Source: Pedobacter sp. KBW06 (lineage in GTDB: Bacteria; Bacteroidota; Bacteroidia; Sphingobacteriales; Sphingobacteriaceae). From it: a stretch of 64,000 nt of DNA. The translations under genes and the position numbers were made by a program. Position 1 is the first letter of the stretch; each line of letters begins with the position of its first letter. The stretch lies in contig NZ_QAJL01000002.1 of NCBI RefSeq assembly GCF_003852525.1, positions 746,856 through 810,855 of the forward strand, read 5' to 3'. Shown here piece after piece: positions 17,661 through 27,115 of the stretch. The notes under the pieces were generated by a model that ran no database searches, was not told the DNA's origin, and saw only the letters and a program-made list of their open reading frames with translations.

Positions 17661-17683
17661 ATTACAATTTAATAAATTTTCAA

Positions 17684-18775
17684 CTAAACAGATATATTTT
17701 GCGACTTCACATCAAAAGCATCCCTTAATCCAATCGCGAGTAAGTTGAAGGCATATACCGTGACCATGATCGCCAAACCAGGCAAAGTGGCCAGATAAGC
17801 CGCATCCATGATGATATAACCATAATGTTCCTTGATCATGCTACCCCAGCTGGGCATCGGTGGCTGTGCGCCAAAACCTAAAAAGCTCAGCCCGGTTTCC
17901 AGCAGGATTGCCGAGGCAAAATTTGCGGAAGCCACCACCAGGATCGGTCCGGCAATATTGGGTAATATATGTTTAATAATTGTTCTGGAAGTGGAGAAAC
18001 CCAGGGCTTTCGAAGCCTCCACAAATTCTACTTGTTTCAAGGCCATTACCTGCCCTCTTACCAGCCTGGATACATCCACCCAGGTAGACAATCCCACCGC
18101 AATAAAGATCTGCCAGAATCCTTTCCCAAGGGCAAAAGAAATGGCAATCACCAATAACAGGGAAGGTAAAGACCAGATTACGTTCATGAACCAGCTGATG
18201 GCTGCATCGGTCTTCCCGCCAAAATAACCGGAAAGTGCACCCAGACTAATGCCTATAAAAAGAGAAATGAGTACCGCCATCAGCCCTACTGAAAGGGAAA
18301 CGCGGATGCCAATAATGAGCCTGCTCAGCAAATCTCTTCCGTAAATGTCTGTTCCCAGCCAAAAGGTCTGCCGGTACCTGTTTTCGTTTTCCAGGAGTGG
18401 ATATACCGATTCTTCCGCCTGCTCATCGTCTCCGATATACTCCCTTGCATAGACCTTATTTCCTTCCTCGCGGTAGGCTGTAACCGGAATGCTTTTAAAG
18501 TCGGCTTCCTGACCGAATAACATGCGTTCCAGAAAATTCACTTTTTTGATGTCTTTATTTCTGCTGATGATGAGAAAATCAAAGCTTCTTCCCGGCTTTT
18601 TATTGCTGAGCTGTAAATGCATGGTATTTGCATAAGGCGTCTGATCTGGTGTGATCAGGTAACCAAGAATGCCCATAAGAACCATTAAAAGGATGAACAA
18701 TAGCCCGGCGAAAGCCATCTTATTTTTTCTGAATCGCTTCCATACTTTTCCTGAAGGGCTGTTATTGATCTCCAT
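17684..18775 (-). CDS. ABC transporter permease, OppC/DppC type, with periplasmic insert
   Basis: 363 residues. Inner-membrane permease subunit of the peptide/nickel ABC importer family. After a cytoplasmic lead and TM1 (about 20-42) comes a polar ~100-residue segment before the domain entry [25 protein letters not shown], followed by five more helices. The ATPase-contact EAA-like motif is [24 protein letters not shown]. Homologues of ~290 residues have a much shorter first loop. The partner OppB permease, ATPases and binding protein are not in the window. Its start overlaps the GT2 stop (TAATG), so the two are translationally coupled. Confidence 0.88.
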   Translation of the reverse strand: MEINNSPSGKVWKRFRKNKMAFAGLLFILLMVLMGILGYLITPDQTPYANTMHLQLSNKKPGRSFDFLIISRNKDIKKVNFLERMLFGQEADFKSIPVTAYREEGNKVYAREYIGDDEQAEESVYPLLENENRYRQTFWLGTDIYGRDLLSRLIIGIRVSLSVGLMAVLISLFIGISLGALSGYFGGKTDAAISWFMNVIWSLPSLLLVIAISFALGKGFWQIFIAVGLSTWVDVSRLVRGQVMALKQVEFVEASKALGFSTSRTIIKHILPNIAGPILVVASANFASAILLETGLSFLGFGAQPPMPSWGSMIKEHYGYIIMDAAYLATLPGLAIMVTVYAFNLLAIGLRDAFDVKSQNISV

Positions 18776-19911
18776 TATTTCACCATTCTGTCTTTCCAGT
18801 TGTATTTTCCTGAGTTTCCGGCAATGCCGATGTAAACAATATAAACGATGTGCATCAGGTTAAGTAAAGGCAATAAAACGAGTAATTTCCTTCTTCTTGC
18901 AAAACCTGTGACGTCGTATAAAAATAACAATTCCACGATAATTTTAACCAGGAGTTGTCCCAGTGCCAGCTGTAGAAAAAATCCAAAAAATAAACCGACG
19001 GCAATGTTTAACAAGATACTCACATTGAACAACCAGATGCCAACACCCAATACGATAATTGACTTATTTTTATAACGGGTGCTTTTGGAAGCCCATCTTT
19101 TCCGCTGCTGGATAAATTCTCCCAAAGTAGGCTTTGCATGTGTATAGACCACGGCATCATGATGCTTTAAAAAGCCGATGTTGTTCTCAAAACGGGCCGC
19201 CATTTTATGCAGCAGCAATTCATCATCCCCGGAAGCCAAATCATCAATCCCCTGAAAACCGCCGACCTCATAAAAAGCCGCTTTTTCGTAGGCAAGATTA
19301 GCACCGTTACAGGTAGAGGGCTTTTTATTGCCTATGGTGGAAGCCCCTAAACCGATCAGGTATAAAAACTCCAATGCCTGTGCACGCTCAAAGAAAGTCT
19401 TTTCTTCAAAGTAAGCCACGGGCGATGAGATCATTTTATATTGCTTCTCTTCATAAAAACTGACGATCGTTTTAAGCCAGTTTGTTCCCATCCGGCAATC
19501 GGCATCAGTAGTGATGATCAATTCCCCTGTAGCCTGTCCTATTGCCGTCTGTATCGCCTTTTTCTTATAGGAATTGAGCGCACGGTCTTCATTTAGCCGG
19601 ATCAGTTTTACGCCTTTTGAGGCATAAGAAGCAATGATCTTCGCGGTATCATCGGTAGAATGGTCGTCAATAAAGATGATCTCTGTTAATGCAGTATCGT
19701 AGGATTGTGCACACAGGTCGTCCAGTGTTTTTGAAATGTTGGCGGCTTCATTGCGCGCCGCAACCAATATAGAAACCTTAGTTTTAAAAACAGGTTGTTT
19801 GGGTTGATAATAGGTCAGCTTATGCCAACCTCTGATAAAAGCCAGCACCACCAGGACATACAAGACCGTTAAAAAAGAGGTGATATAGCTAGCTACGCTG
19901 AAGATTTCCAA
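18775..19911 (-). CDS. Glycosyltransferase family 2, membrane-bound
   Basis: 378 residues of the processive-type GT2 layout: an N-terminal TM helix (about 8-28), the GT-A catalytic domain, and two to three C-terminal helices. Catalytic features are VSILVAARNEAANI (nucleotide binding), IIFIDDHSTDDT, the metal-binding ITTDADCRMG, the acceptor GDDELLLHKM and the QRKRW motif. Likely elongates or adds a sugar to a lipid carrier or envelope glycan. It overlaps the upstream flippase-like gene by 23 bases and the downstream permease by one, a strong sign of a single operon. Confidence 0.88.
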   Translation of the reverse strand: MEIFSVASYITSFLTVLYVLVVLAFIRGWHKLTYYQPKQPVFKTKVSILVAARNEAANISKTLDDLCAQSYDTALTEIIFIDDHSTDDTAKIIASYASKGVKLIRLNEDRALNSYKKKAIQTAIGQATGELIITTDADCRMGTNWLKTIVSFYEEKQYKMISSPVAYFEEKTFFERAQALEFLYLIGLGASTIGNKKPSTCNGANLAYEKAAFYEVGGFQGIDDLASGDDELLLHKMAARFENNIGFLKHHDAVVYTHAKPTLGEFIQQRKRWASKSTRYKNKSIIVLGVGIWLFNVSILLNIAVGLFFGFFLQLALGQLLVKIIVELLFLYDVTGFARRRKLLVLLPLLNLMHIVYIVYIGIAGNSGKYNWKDRMVK

Positions 19912-20890
19912 AAAAGTTAAGTTTAAATACGAAATAAGTGCCTAATATAGCAGGAATAATAATATTAATCAGCCAGATGCTGGCAGTACACGCAATCACA
20001 GCGACTTCCTGATCGGTGATCGAGCTGAAAAAATAGGAAGCAGTGGCAGTTCTAACGCCAATATCAAAGAGGTCTAAAGAAGGTAAGGTCGACTGTACAA
20101 AGAAGAGGATACTCACCATCATCAGAATTTCCAGGTAATGCAGGTTAGGGATCAGCCAGAAAAACAAAATGAAATATTGCGTACTGAAGACGAGATACCT
20201 GGAGAAACACAGCAATAAAATTTTAAACAATTCCCGCTTCTGGTACCTGGCCAGGATGCTATAAAACTTCTTATACTTTCTGGTAAAGCGCATAGAAAGC
20301 AGAATCCCATTCAGCCATTTGATATTAAAGTAGAATATAATAAAGAACAGACAGAAAATCAATGCAAGAAATACCAGTCCATAAAACAACAAGGGATCGA
20401 TATTCACAAAGCGGTAGATAAAAACGCAGAATGCGATAGCACCGAAGACATTGGTCAGTACCATTTGACCGATATTACCAACCGCCATGGCCACCACTCC
20501 TATGATCCTTCTTTTTGGAGACAGGAAGAATACCCGTCCACCATACTCCCCGATCCGGTTTGGTGTAAATACCGCCCAGGTCAAACCACAGAAAACCGAA
20601 GCCACAGACTTCCACAGACTAATGCGTTCTACACTGGAAATTAACCTTTTCCATTTTACCGCTTCCAGGCCCCAGTTCACCAACATCAGGAACAGGACGA
20701 AACCCAATACACAAAAAATTTCCCATTGAGGAATTTGTGTCAGGAGGTTTTTGAAATCCTTTAAGTTCTTGTTTGCAGTCAGTTTACTATAGACAAACCA
20801 AAATGCGAAAAAAACAATTCCGGCTTTAAGAAAATATGAAACTATCTTTTTGTACTGTGATGTCAACTTTTTTGCTTTTACTCTGTGCAA
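19889..20890 (-). CDS. Lysylphosphatidylglycerol synthase-type membrane protein (flippase-like, UPF0104)
   Basis: 333 residues, about eight hydrophobic helices, in the family of the MprF membrane domain and AglD-like proteins, often annotated as flippases. Recognisable parts are VNWGLEAVKWKRLI, GLTWAVFTPNRIGEYGGRVFFL and PSLDLFDIGVRTATASYFF. No soluble lysyltransferase domain follows, so a lipid-translocating role is more likely than lysyl transfer. The start is uncertain: the TTG at 20890 overlaps a promoter-like ATATTTG, and an in-frame TTG at 20866 is an alternative. It heads the GT operon and is divergent from ruvC. Confidence 0.8.
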   Translation of the reverse strand: MHRVKAKKLTSQYKKIVSYFLKAGIVFFAFWFVYSKLTANKNLKDFKNLLTQIPQWEIFCVLGFVLFLMLVNWGLEAVKWKRLISSVERISLWKSVASVFCGLTWAVFTPNRIGEYGGRVFFLSPKRRIIGVVAMAVGNIGQMVLTNVFGAIAFCVFIYRFVNIDPLLFYGLVFLALIFCLFFIIFYFNIKWLNGILLSMRFTRKYKKFYSILARYQKRELFKILLLCFSRYLVFSTQYFILFFWLIPNLHYLEILMMVSILFFVQSTLPSLDLFDIGVRTATASYFFSSITDQEVAVIACTASIWLINIIIPAILGTYFVFKLNFFGNLQRS

Positions 20891-20909
20891 ATATGCTTAA
20901 TATTGTTTT

Positions 20910-21473
20910 ATGTTGGTTGAAAAAAAGGAAAGGGTGATCATGGGAATCGATCCGGGCACTTCGATTATGGGCTATGGGGTGATTTTGGAAAAGGGCAGTA
21001 AAATCGAGATGATTACCATGGGGATTGTCCGTATGGATCATTTAGACGACCATTTTTTAAAACTTCAGCGGATTTTTGAGAAGACCGTGGTCCTGATTGA
21101 CCAGTATAAACCGGATACGATGGCACTTGAGGCCCCCTTTTATGGGAAAAATATCCAGGTGATGCTCAAATTAGGCCGCGCACAAGGCGTTGCTATGGCG
21201 GCAGCCTTATCCAGAAATATCCCGATCACAGAATATGCCCCCCGTAAAATCAAACAATCGATTACCGGAAACGGAAGCTCGGGAAAAGAGCAGGTGGCGG
21301 CCATGTTGCAAAGGCTCCTCAATTTTAAGGAGACTCCGGAGTTTCTGGATGCGACAGATGGTTTAGCTGTTGCCGTTTGTCATTCCTTTCAGCGGGTCAG
21401 TACCTCAGGTTCCGGAAAATCTTATTCCGGATGGGAAGCCTTTGCCAAAGACAATAAAAAACGATTGAAATAA
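20910..21473 (+). CDS. ruvC: Holliday junction resolvase RuvC
   Basis: Endonuclease that cuts four-way junctions made during recombination. 187 residues, RNase H fold. The acidic residues are in place: D14 in MGIDPGTS, Glu in ALEAPFYGKN (about E72) and the C-terminal DATDGLAVAVCH. The start at 20910 gives a ten-residue lead before MGIDPG; the internal ATG at 20940 is possible but shorter than usual. No ruvA or ruvB is nearby. It is followed by a terminator. Confidence 0.96.
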   Translation: MLVEKKERVIMGIDPGTSIMGYGVILEKGSKIEMITMGIVRMDHLDDHFLKLQRIFEKTVVLIDQYKPDTMALEAPFYGKNIQVMLKLGRAQGVAMAAALSRNIPITEYAPRKIKQSITGNGSSGKEQVAAMLQRLLNFKETPEFLDATDGLAVAVCHSFQRVSTSGSGKSYSGWEAFAKDNKKRLK

Positions 21474-21476
21474 AAA

Positions 21477-21507
21477 AGCCTGATTTGGTGTTTACCCAAA
21501 TCAGACT
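21477..21507. terminator. Terminator between ruvC and the convergent DUF4349 gene
   Basis: A 12-bp stem with one mismatch (21477-21488 with 21496-21507) around a 7-base loop lies directly after the ruvC stop. An A-rich run precedes it, giving T-rich sequence on the minus strand; the plus-strand T tract is weak. Confidence 0.6.
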
Positions 21508-21527
21508 GTACTAAACCCTCAGGATTT

Positions 21528-22382
21528 TTAGGCTGCAATTGCAGATTTTCTTTTCTTACGGTAATAGCGGAAAACAAAATATCCGGCCAGTATCAGGATC
21601 ATCAACATCCACAAGTTGGATATGATCAGGATAAATTCTTTGAAGATGACCCATCCATTCTGAATGTTCAATCCCAATCTTCTAAAAAATCCGGGACCGT
21701 AATCTGCCAGGTTATCATTCCCAACCACCAGCTTTTTGACGGTATTGTCCTGATAGAAATTAAGCCTGATGTCACTGTACTTCACACGGGAATCTATGCT
21801 CATGTTTTCGATCTTCTTATCGATATAATCATCTTTTAAACTGAGTGCCGTCTCTACATTATTGCTTTTCTTATCCGCATGTTTGTTCAGCTGTGCAACC
21901 GCTTCCACACGGTTTTGATTTTTCAGTTTGTTGGCGAGGTAAGAGATGCTTTGATCGTCCATTTTCATGGATTGATGGTCCACAAAGACGGCCATTCCGG
22001 CTACTTTATTGGTAAAGGCATCCAGTTTCTCCGACGGGACTTTTGCTACGACCAGGCCTTCCACACGATAAGAGGTCAGTTCCAGTAAGGAGTCGGCAGA
22101 ATACCCGACTTTTTCAAAACGCTCTACGTTACTCTGAATAGAAAACTCCGCGAGGGTCCCTCCTTCAGCTTTGACCAGGTCTGCCAGTTTCTCTTTCGTT
22201 TTTTGTACCTCTTTGACCCTAAAACGCATATCGGCGGTCTTAATAATTTTCTCTGTTAAGGTCGTGTCACTAACTTCCAGATTTGCAGCAGTGGCGTCAG
22301 AAGTTGCTTCATAAGATTTATTTTCTTTACTGCAGGCGGAAATCGCTATTGCTACAACACAATAGATTAAATATTTTTTCAT
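21528..22382 (-). CDS. DUF4349 lipoprotein with C-terminal membrane helix
   Basis: 284 residues. A lipoprotein signal (VAIAISACSKEN, Cys near 17) is followed by the DUF4349 core: IKTADMRFRVKEVQKTKEKLADLVKAEGGTL, then LVVAKVPSEKLDAFTNKV and a coiled-coil region (about 150-205). A single TM helix (about 250-272) and a basic tail KKRKSA end the protein. The family is widespread and resembles envelope-stress or sensory proteins; the role is unknown. It has both a lipid anchor signal and a TM helix, so the C-terminus probably lies in the cytoplasm. Confidence 0.82.
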   Translation of the reverse strand: MKKYLIYCVVAIAISACSKENKSYEATSDATAANLEVSDTTLTEKIIKTADMRFRVKEVQKTKEKLADLVKAEGGTLAEFSIQSNVERFEKVGYSADSLLELTSYRVEGLVVAKVPSEKLDAFTNKVAGMAVFVDHQSMKMDDQSISYLANKLKNQNRVEAVAQLNKHADKKSNNVETALSLKDDYIDKKIENMSIDSRVKYSDIRLNFYQDNTVKKLVVGNDNLADYGPGFFRRLGLNIQNGWVIFKEFILIISNLWMLMILILAGYFVFRYYRKKRKSAIAA

Positions 22383-22466
22383 AATATTAATCGGTTAAGG
22401 TTTTCCCTTAATACACGATCTTCAATAAGGTAACCTATGAAAATAAAAATGATGGAAATATGGGCC

Positions 22467-22506
22467 AAAAAAAATTCCTCATCAGCAAAGGCCAATGAGG
22501 AATTTT
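22467..22506 (-). terminator. Rho-independent terminator of the 71-residue membrane protein gene
   Basis: A perfect 12-bp stem (22471-22482 with 22495-22506) with a 12-base loop; on the minus strand it ends in eight T. It sits 22 bases after the stop of the small gene at 22528. Confidence 0.78.
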
Positions 22507-22527
22507 AAGAAGGTACTGCTTTGAATA

Positions 22528-22743
22528 TTAAGCAGCTAATATTTTGAATACACCTTTACAAGCGATAAAAGAACCGATAAATAAAATTGCCCAGGATACG
22601 ATCGATAAAGTCATAGAGTCGCCGGCAAAACGCAGGTAAACGCCTAAAACACTAATTAAAATTCCTACAGCCATCAGTTTATAGATGGAAACTTCATTAG
22701 CTCTCTTCATGCTTTCGGTATTGTGGATTGGTTTCTGTGCCAT
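22528..22743 (-). CDS. Small two-helix membrane protein
   Basis: 71 residues with two hydrophobic helices (about 21-42 and 47-67) after a polar N-terminus. I do not recognise a named family. It is a real gene by its own terminator and a promoter-like TATTTTTG (22765-22772, minus strand) 21 bases upstream of the ATG. Monocistronic, between DUF4349 and MuiA-like genes. Confidence 0.65.
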   Translation of the reverse strand: MAQKPIHNTESMKRANEVSIYKLMAVGILISVLGVYLRFAGDSMTLSIVSWAILFIGSFIACKGVFKILAA

Positions 22744-22764
22744 AGTCTTTTTCTATTTATGGCA

Positions 22765-22772
22765 CAAAAATA
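22765..22772 (-). promoter_or_regulatory. Candidate -7 box for the small membrane protein gene
   Basis: Reads TATTTTTG on the minus strand, an exact TAnnTTTG match. A TTTTTG lies 12 bases upstream of it, closer than the usual 19, so the -33 element is doubtful. Confidence 0.4.
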
Positions 22773-22876
22773 ATATTAATTAAACAAAAAGAGGAATAAC
22801 ATGGGTATAATTTTCAGTACATCTTCCAACTTATGGATTATCTTTAATAATTGCATCTATATTAAAACACAATCCA

Positions 22877-24514
22877 ATGAAAAGAATTTTTTTAACCTTA
22901 ATTACAGTGCTTGGCATTAGCTATAGCTACGCGCAATCCCCCCTTTCCTTTAACAGCCGGCTGGAATCTGTTACGGTATACAGTACAGGTGCAGAACTCA
23001 ATCATAAAGCAAAAGTCAGCATTCCGGCAGGAACGAGTGAAATCGTCCTGAACAACATGGCCAATGCCATTGACGAAAGCAGCATTCAGGTTGGTGTGCC
23101 ATCAAGCGTAACCATACTATCCACCAGTTTTTCCAGGGATTTCCTAAAAAATGAGAACAAAAGTCCTGCGTATATAAAAGTCGAAGATAGCTTGCGTATT
23201 GTAAAAAGAGAGCTCAACAAAATTCAGAATAAACGGGTGGTAGAGGAAAACCTGTTGGTTTTGCTGGATAAAAACCAGGCCATCGGTGGTGTAAATACCG
23301 GCGTAAATGTAACGGAGCTGATCAAGGTTGCCGATTACTATAAAAACAAACAACTGGAATTGAGAAACAATATTTTCAGTTTGAAAGAAGCGGAGGAGGC
23401 CCAGCAAAAACGGATCGACAGGATGCAGGCGCAACTGCAGGAACTGAGTCTGGACAAAACCGGAACTACCGGTCAGATTGTATTACAGGTAATGGCTACG
23501 GCGGCCAGTACCGGGGATTTTAACATCAGTTACCTGAGTCCAAATGCGGCATGGATTGCCTTTTACGACCTGCGTGCAGAAAACACTTCTTCTCCCTTGA
23601 AAATCGTTTACAAAGCCAATGTCACACAATCTACGGGACTGGACTGGAAAAAAGTAAAGCTGAGCTTATCAACAGGAAACCCCTCTCAGAATGGTACTGC
23701 ACCGCTATTATCGGCCTGGTTTCTACAATTTGGAGAACCGCAGTATGCTTATGACCGCAAGAAACAGGCCTATCAGAACAGAATCCAGACGATGGAGGCC
23801 CGCGTGCCTTTGAACAAAGAAGTTATGGCAGATGCTGCCGAGCCGGTTATGTCACAGCTTCAGGGAAAGGCTGCCGGTATTTCAATTGTCCATAATGAGA
23901 ACATGTTAAATGCCTCGTTCGACATTGAAATCCCTTACGATATCGCTTCCAACAGTAAACCGCATAGCGTAACGCTGAAAGAATTCAGTCAGCCTGCGAA
24001 TTTCAAATACTATAGCGTTCCTAAAGTCGACGGTGACGCGTTTTTAATGGCGGAGATCACGAATTACGACAAATTGAACCTCTTGCCCGGCGAAGCGAAT
24101 ATCATCTTTGAGAACAGCTATGTAGGCAAATCCTTCATCGACCCCAATGCGACCACAGATACCCTGAACCTGAGTATGGGAAGAGATAAAAAAATCACCA
24201 TTAAAAGGGAAAAAGTAGCAGAACAAACCGGCGTTAAATTTATCGGAAGCAGTAAAAAACAAACCTTCACTTATGAGATCCGCTTGCGGAACGGAAAGAA
24301 AGAAGCTGTCAATTTATTGCTTAAAGACCAGTATCCGGTCTCTACAGATAAAGACATGGAAGTGGAACTGTTGGCCGCAGAGGGTGCTGCAGTGAACAAA
24401 GAAACCGGAGTCCTGACCTGGAAACTGAACCTGAAAGCAGGGGCTACAGAAACGATCCGGATCAGCTATTCGGTAAAGTATCCCAAGGATAAGAACATCT
24501 TAAATCTGCAATAA
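22877..24514 (+). CDS. MuiA-like DUF4140/DUF4139 secreted protein
   Basis: 545 residues. After a signal peptide (cleavage near 20, SYAQS) come the DUF4140 N-terminal domain (SVTVYSTGAELNHKAKVSIPAGTSEIVL), a coiled coil (about 90-195) and the DUF4139 beta-rich domain (LDWKKVKLSLSTGNPS onward, ending RISYSVKYPKDKN). The 'mucoidy inhibitor A' name comes from a phenotype; the molecular role is unknown. Around residues 325-340 an insert, MSQLQGKAAGISIV, resembles the plug motif of SusC/RagA receptors (LQGRVAGVxV). Monocistronic and convergent with atpG. Confidence 0.82.
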   Translation: MKRIFLTLITVLGISYSYAQSPLSFNSRLESVTVYSTGAELNHKAKVSIPAGTSEIVLNNMANAIDESSIQVGVPSSVTILSTSFSRDFLKNENKSPAYIKVEDSLRIVKRELNKIQNKRVVEENLLVLLDKNQAIGGVNTGVNVTELIKVADYYKNKQLELRNNIFSLKEAEEAQQKRIDRMQAQLQELSLDKTGTTGQIVLQVMATAASTGDFNISYLSPNAAWIAFYDLRAENTSSPLKIVYKANVTQSTGLDWKKVKLSLSTGNPSQNGTAPLLSAWFLQFGEPQYAYDRKKQAYQNRIQTMEARVPLNKEVMADAAEPVMSQLQGKAAGISIVHNENMLNASFDIEIPYDIASNSKPHSVTLKEFSQPANFKYYSVPKVDGDAFLMAEITNYDKLNLLPGEANIIFENSYVGKSFIDPNATTDTLNLSMGRDKKITIKREKVAEQTGVKFIGSSKKQTFTYEIRLRNGKKEAVNLLLKDQYPVSTDKDMEVELLAAEGAAVNKETGVLTWKLNLKAGATETIRISYSVKYPKDKNILNLQ

Positions 24515-24515
24515 C

Positions 24516-24549
24516 AAAAAAGCCCTTCTCCGAATGGAGAAGGGCTTTA
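24516..24549. terminator. Bidirectional terminator between the MuiA-like gene and atpG
   Basis: A perfect 13-bp GC-rich stem (24519-24531 with 24536-24548) with a 4-base loop. The A run on the left gives a T run for the minus-strand ATP synthase transcript, so it mainly ends that operon. Confidence 0.85.
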
Positions 24550-24567
24550 AATCAGATATCAGGTAAA

Positions 24568-25452
24568 TTAACCGTTCAATGCTGCTGCACCACTTACAAT
24601 CTCTGTAAGCTCTGTGGTAATCGCAGCCTGACGTGCCTGGTTGTAAGAAAGTTTTAAGGCTTTCAACAAATCACCTGCATTTTCAGTTGCTTTATCCATT
24701 GAAGTCATACGGGCACCATGCTCAGAAGCATGAGAATCCAACACCGCTTTATACAATTGCGTCTTAATTGACTTAGGAATCAACTGTGATACGATCTCTT
24801 CCTGAGAAGGCTCAAGAATATAATCTACCAGGTGCTCAGATTTTACTGCTTCAGTCGCTTCTGCTTTAGGCAGCGGCAACAATTGCTCAGTAGTAATGAT
24901 CTGTACAGCGGCATTTTTGAACCTGTTGTACACCAACTCCACTTTATCAAACGTTCCTTTTTCAAAGCCGGCCATGATCGAATCAGTGATCTTGGTTACA
25001 TTCTCAAAAGTAAGCGCTGCATATACTTCGTTGTTGTTTCCGATGACGTTATAGTTACGTTTCTCGTAGAAATCCTGAGATTTCTTACCGATGGCAACGA
25101 TACTTACATTACCTTTTTTGTATTGTTCGCTATATTTTTCCGCGATTAAGTTATTGGTTGCTTTAATCACGTTCATGTTAAAGGCACCAGCTAAACCACG
25201 GTTAGAAGAAACCACTACAATCAATACCTTATTTGGTTCACGTTCCTGAATAAACGGAGACGATGATCCTTCTAAGCTTGCTGAAAGATTTCCTAAGATC
25301 TCTTTTAGCTTTGTAGCATACGGACGTAGCTGAACAATCGCATTGGTCGCACGCTTCAACTTCGCAGCCGAAACCATTTTCATGGCTTTGGTGATCTGCT
25401 GTGTAGATTGCACCGATGATATACGAATTCTTACTTCTTTTAAATTAGCCAT
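24568..25452 (-). CDS. atpG: ATP synthase gamma subunit
   Basis: Central rotor stalk of F1. 294 residues: N-terminal long helix MANLKEVRIRISSVQSTQQITKAMKMVSAAKL, the conserved SSNRGLAGAFN near residue 85, and the C-terminal helix ASEHGARMTSMDKATENAGDLLKALKLSYNQARQAAITTELTEIV, which together form the coiled-coil shaft. Last gene of the operon, 27 bases after atpA and before a terminator. The beta and epsilon subunit genes do not follow it. Confidence 0.97.
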   Translation of the reverse strand: MANLKEVRIRISSVQSTQQITKAMKMVSAAKLKRATNAIVQLRPYATKLKEILGNLSASLEGSSSPFIQEREPNKVLIVVVSSNRGLAGAFNMNVIKATNNLIAEKYSEQYKKGNVSIVAIGKKSQDFYEKRNYNVIGNNNEVYAALTFENVTKITDSIMAGFEKGTFDKVELVYNRFKNAAVQIITTEQLLPLPKAEATEAVKSEHLVDYILEPSQEEIVSQLIPKSIKTQLYKAVLDSHASEHGARMTSMDKATENAGDLLKALKLSYNQARQAAITTELTEIVSGAAALNG

Positions 25453-25479
25453 TCTTTTTTATTCTTCAGTCGAGAGTAA

Positions 25480-27054
25480 TTAGTATTTACTGGAAAGCTC
25501 TTTTGCAACAGTTTCCAACACTCCTGTAATTTGATCATCAAATTTTCCAGCTTTTAAAGCTTTCAAAGTATCAGGATGACGTAATTCCAATTGTTGTAAA
25601 TATTCAGCTTCAAACTCTTTTACTTTATTTACAGGAACTGAACGCATTAAGTTTTTAGTACCGATATAAATGATTGCTACCTGTTTCTCAACAGTCATTG
25701 GAGAGAACTGTCCTTGTTTAAGGATTTCCACGTTACGTGAACCTTTATCAAGTACTGATTTCGTAGCAGCATCAAGGTCAGAACCGAATTTAGAGAAAGC
25801 CTCCAGCTCACGGTATTGAGCCTGATCCAGTTTCAATGTACCGGCAACTTTTTTCATCGATTTGATCTGCGCGTTACCACCTACACGTGATACCGAGATA
25901 CCTACGTTAATAGCCGGACGGATACCTGCGTTGAACAAGTTGGTTTCCAGGAAGATCTGTCCGTCAGTAATTGAAATTACGTTCGTAGGGATATAAGCAG
26001 AAACGTCACCAGCCTGAGTTTCGATAATTGGAAGTGCAGTTAATGAACCACCACCTTTAACGATACCTTTTAATGATTCAGGAAGATCATTCATTGCCTG
26101 TGCGATCTCATCGTTAGAGTTGATCTTTGCAGCACGCTCTAACAAACGGCTGTGAAGATAGAACACGTCACCAGGATAAGCCTCACGGCCCGGTGGACGA
26201 CGTAACAATAGAGACACCTCACGGTAAGCTACAGCTTGTTTAGACAAATCATCATAAACAATTAGTGCCGGTCTACCCGTATCACGGAAGAACTCACCGA
26301 TCGCTGCACCAGAGAAAGGAGCATAGAACTGTAATGGAGCAGGTTCAGCAGCAGAAGCAGCAACAACAACCGTATATGGCATTGCACCGTTTTCTTCTAA
26401 CGTACGAACGATGTTCGCTACAGTACTTGCTTTTTGTCCGCAAGCAACATATATACAGAATACAGGGTTACCTGCTTCGTAAAATTCTTTTTGGTTGATG
26501 ATCGTATCGATACATACCGCAGTTTTACCAATCTGACGGTCACCAATAACCAACTCACGCTGACCACGACCGATTGGAATCATACCATCGATAGCTTTGA
26601 TACCTGTTTGTAGAGGCTCAGTAACCGGCTGACGATAGATTACCCCAGGAGCTTTACGCTCGATCGGCATTTCATAAGTCTGGCCAATGATTGGTCCTTT
26701 ACCGTCGATTGGCTCACCCATAGTGTTCACCACGCGGCCTAACATACCTTCACCAACTTTGATAGAGGCGATTTTCTTAGTACGTTTAATCGTATCACCT
26801 TCTTTGATCGTGTCGGATGGGCCTAATAAAACCACACCAACATTATCTTCTTCAAGGTTCAAAACAATACCTTGTAAGCCGTTTTCAAATTCAACTAACT
26901 CACCGGATTGAACTTTAGTTAAACCATAAACACGGGCAATACCATCACCCACCTGCAATACGGTACCAACTTCTTCAAGTTCTGCTTCTGATTTAAAGCC
27001 CGCCAATTGTTGCCTGATAATTGCCGATACTTCGTCTGGTCTTACCTCTACCAT
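25480..27054 (-). CDS. atpA: ATP synthase alpha subunit
   Basis: Non-catalytic nucleotide-binding subunit of the F1 hexamer. 524 residues: N-terminal beta crown (about 25-95), the nucleotide-binding domain with P-loop [13 protein letters not shown] (about 170) and [45 protein letters not shown], and the C-terminal helical domain. The sequence is highly conserved and leaves no doubt. It lies between atpH (61-base gap) and atpG. Confidence 0.98.
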   Translation of the reverse strand: MVEVRPDEVSAIIRQQLAGFKSEAELEEVGTVLQVGDGIARVYGLTKVQSGELVEFENGLQGIVLNLEEDNVGVVLLGPSDTIKEGDTIKRTKKIASIKVGEGMLGRVVNTMGEPIDGKGPIIGQTYEMPIERKAPGVIYRQPVTEPLQTGIKAIDGMIPIGRGQRELVIGDRQIGKTAVCIDTIINQKEFYEAGNPVFCIYVACGQKASTVANIVRTLEENGAMPYTVVVAASAAEPAPLQFYAPFSGAAIGEFFRDTGRPALIVYDDLSKQAVAYREVSLLLRRPPGREAYPGDVFYLHSRLLERAAKINSNDEIAQAMNDLPESLKGIVKGGGSLTALPIIETQAGDVSAYIPTNVISITDGQIFLETNLFNAGIRPAINVGISVSRVGGNAQIKSMKKVAGTLKLDQAQYRELEAFSKFGSDLDAATKSVLDKGSRNVEILKQGQFSPMTVEKQVAIIYIGTKNLMRSVPVNKVKEFEAEYLQQLELRHPDTLKALKAGKFDDQITGVLETVAKELSSKY

Positions 27055-27115
27055 AATTTTATATTATTTCTTTTGTAAATCAGTATATGTTATCTTCTAT
27101 TATTAAATACTCAAG

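Noticed and set aside
19889..20890. Lysylphosphatidylglycerol synthetase (MprF)
   Set aside because: Only the membrane part is present; the soluble aminoacyl-transfer domain is absent.
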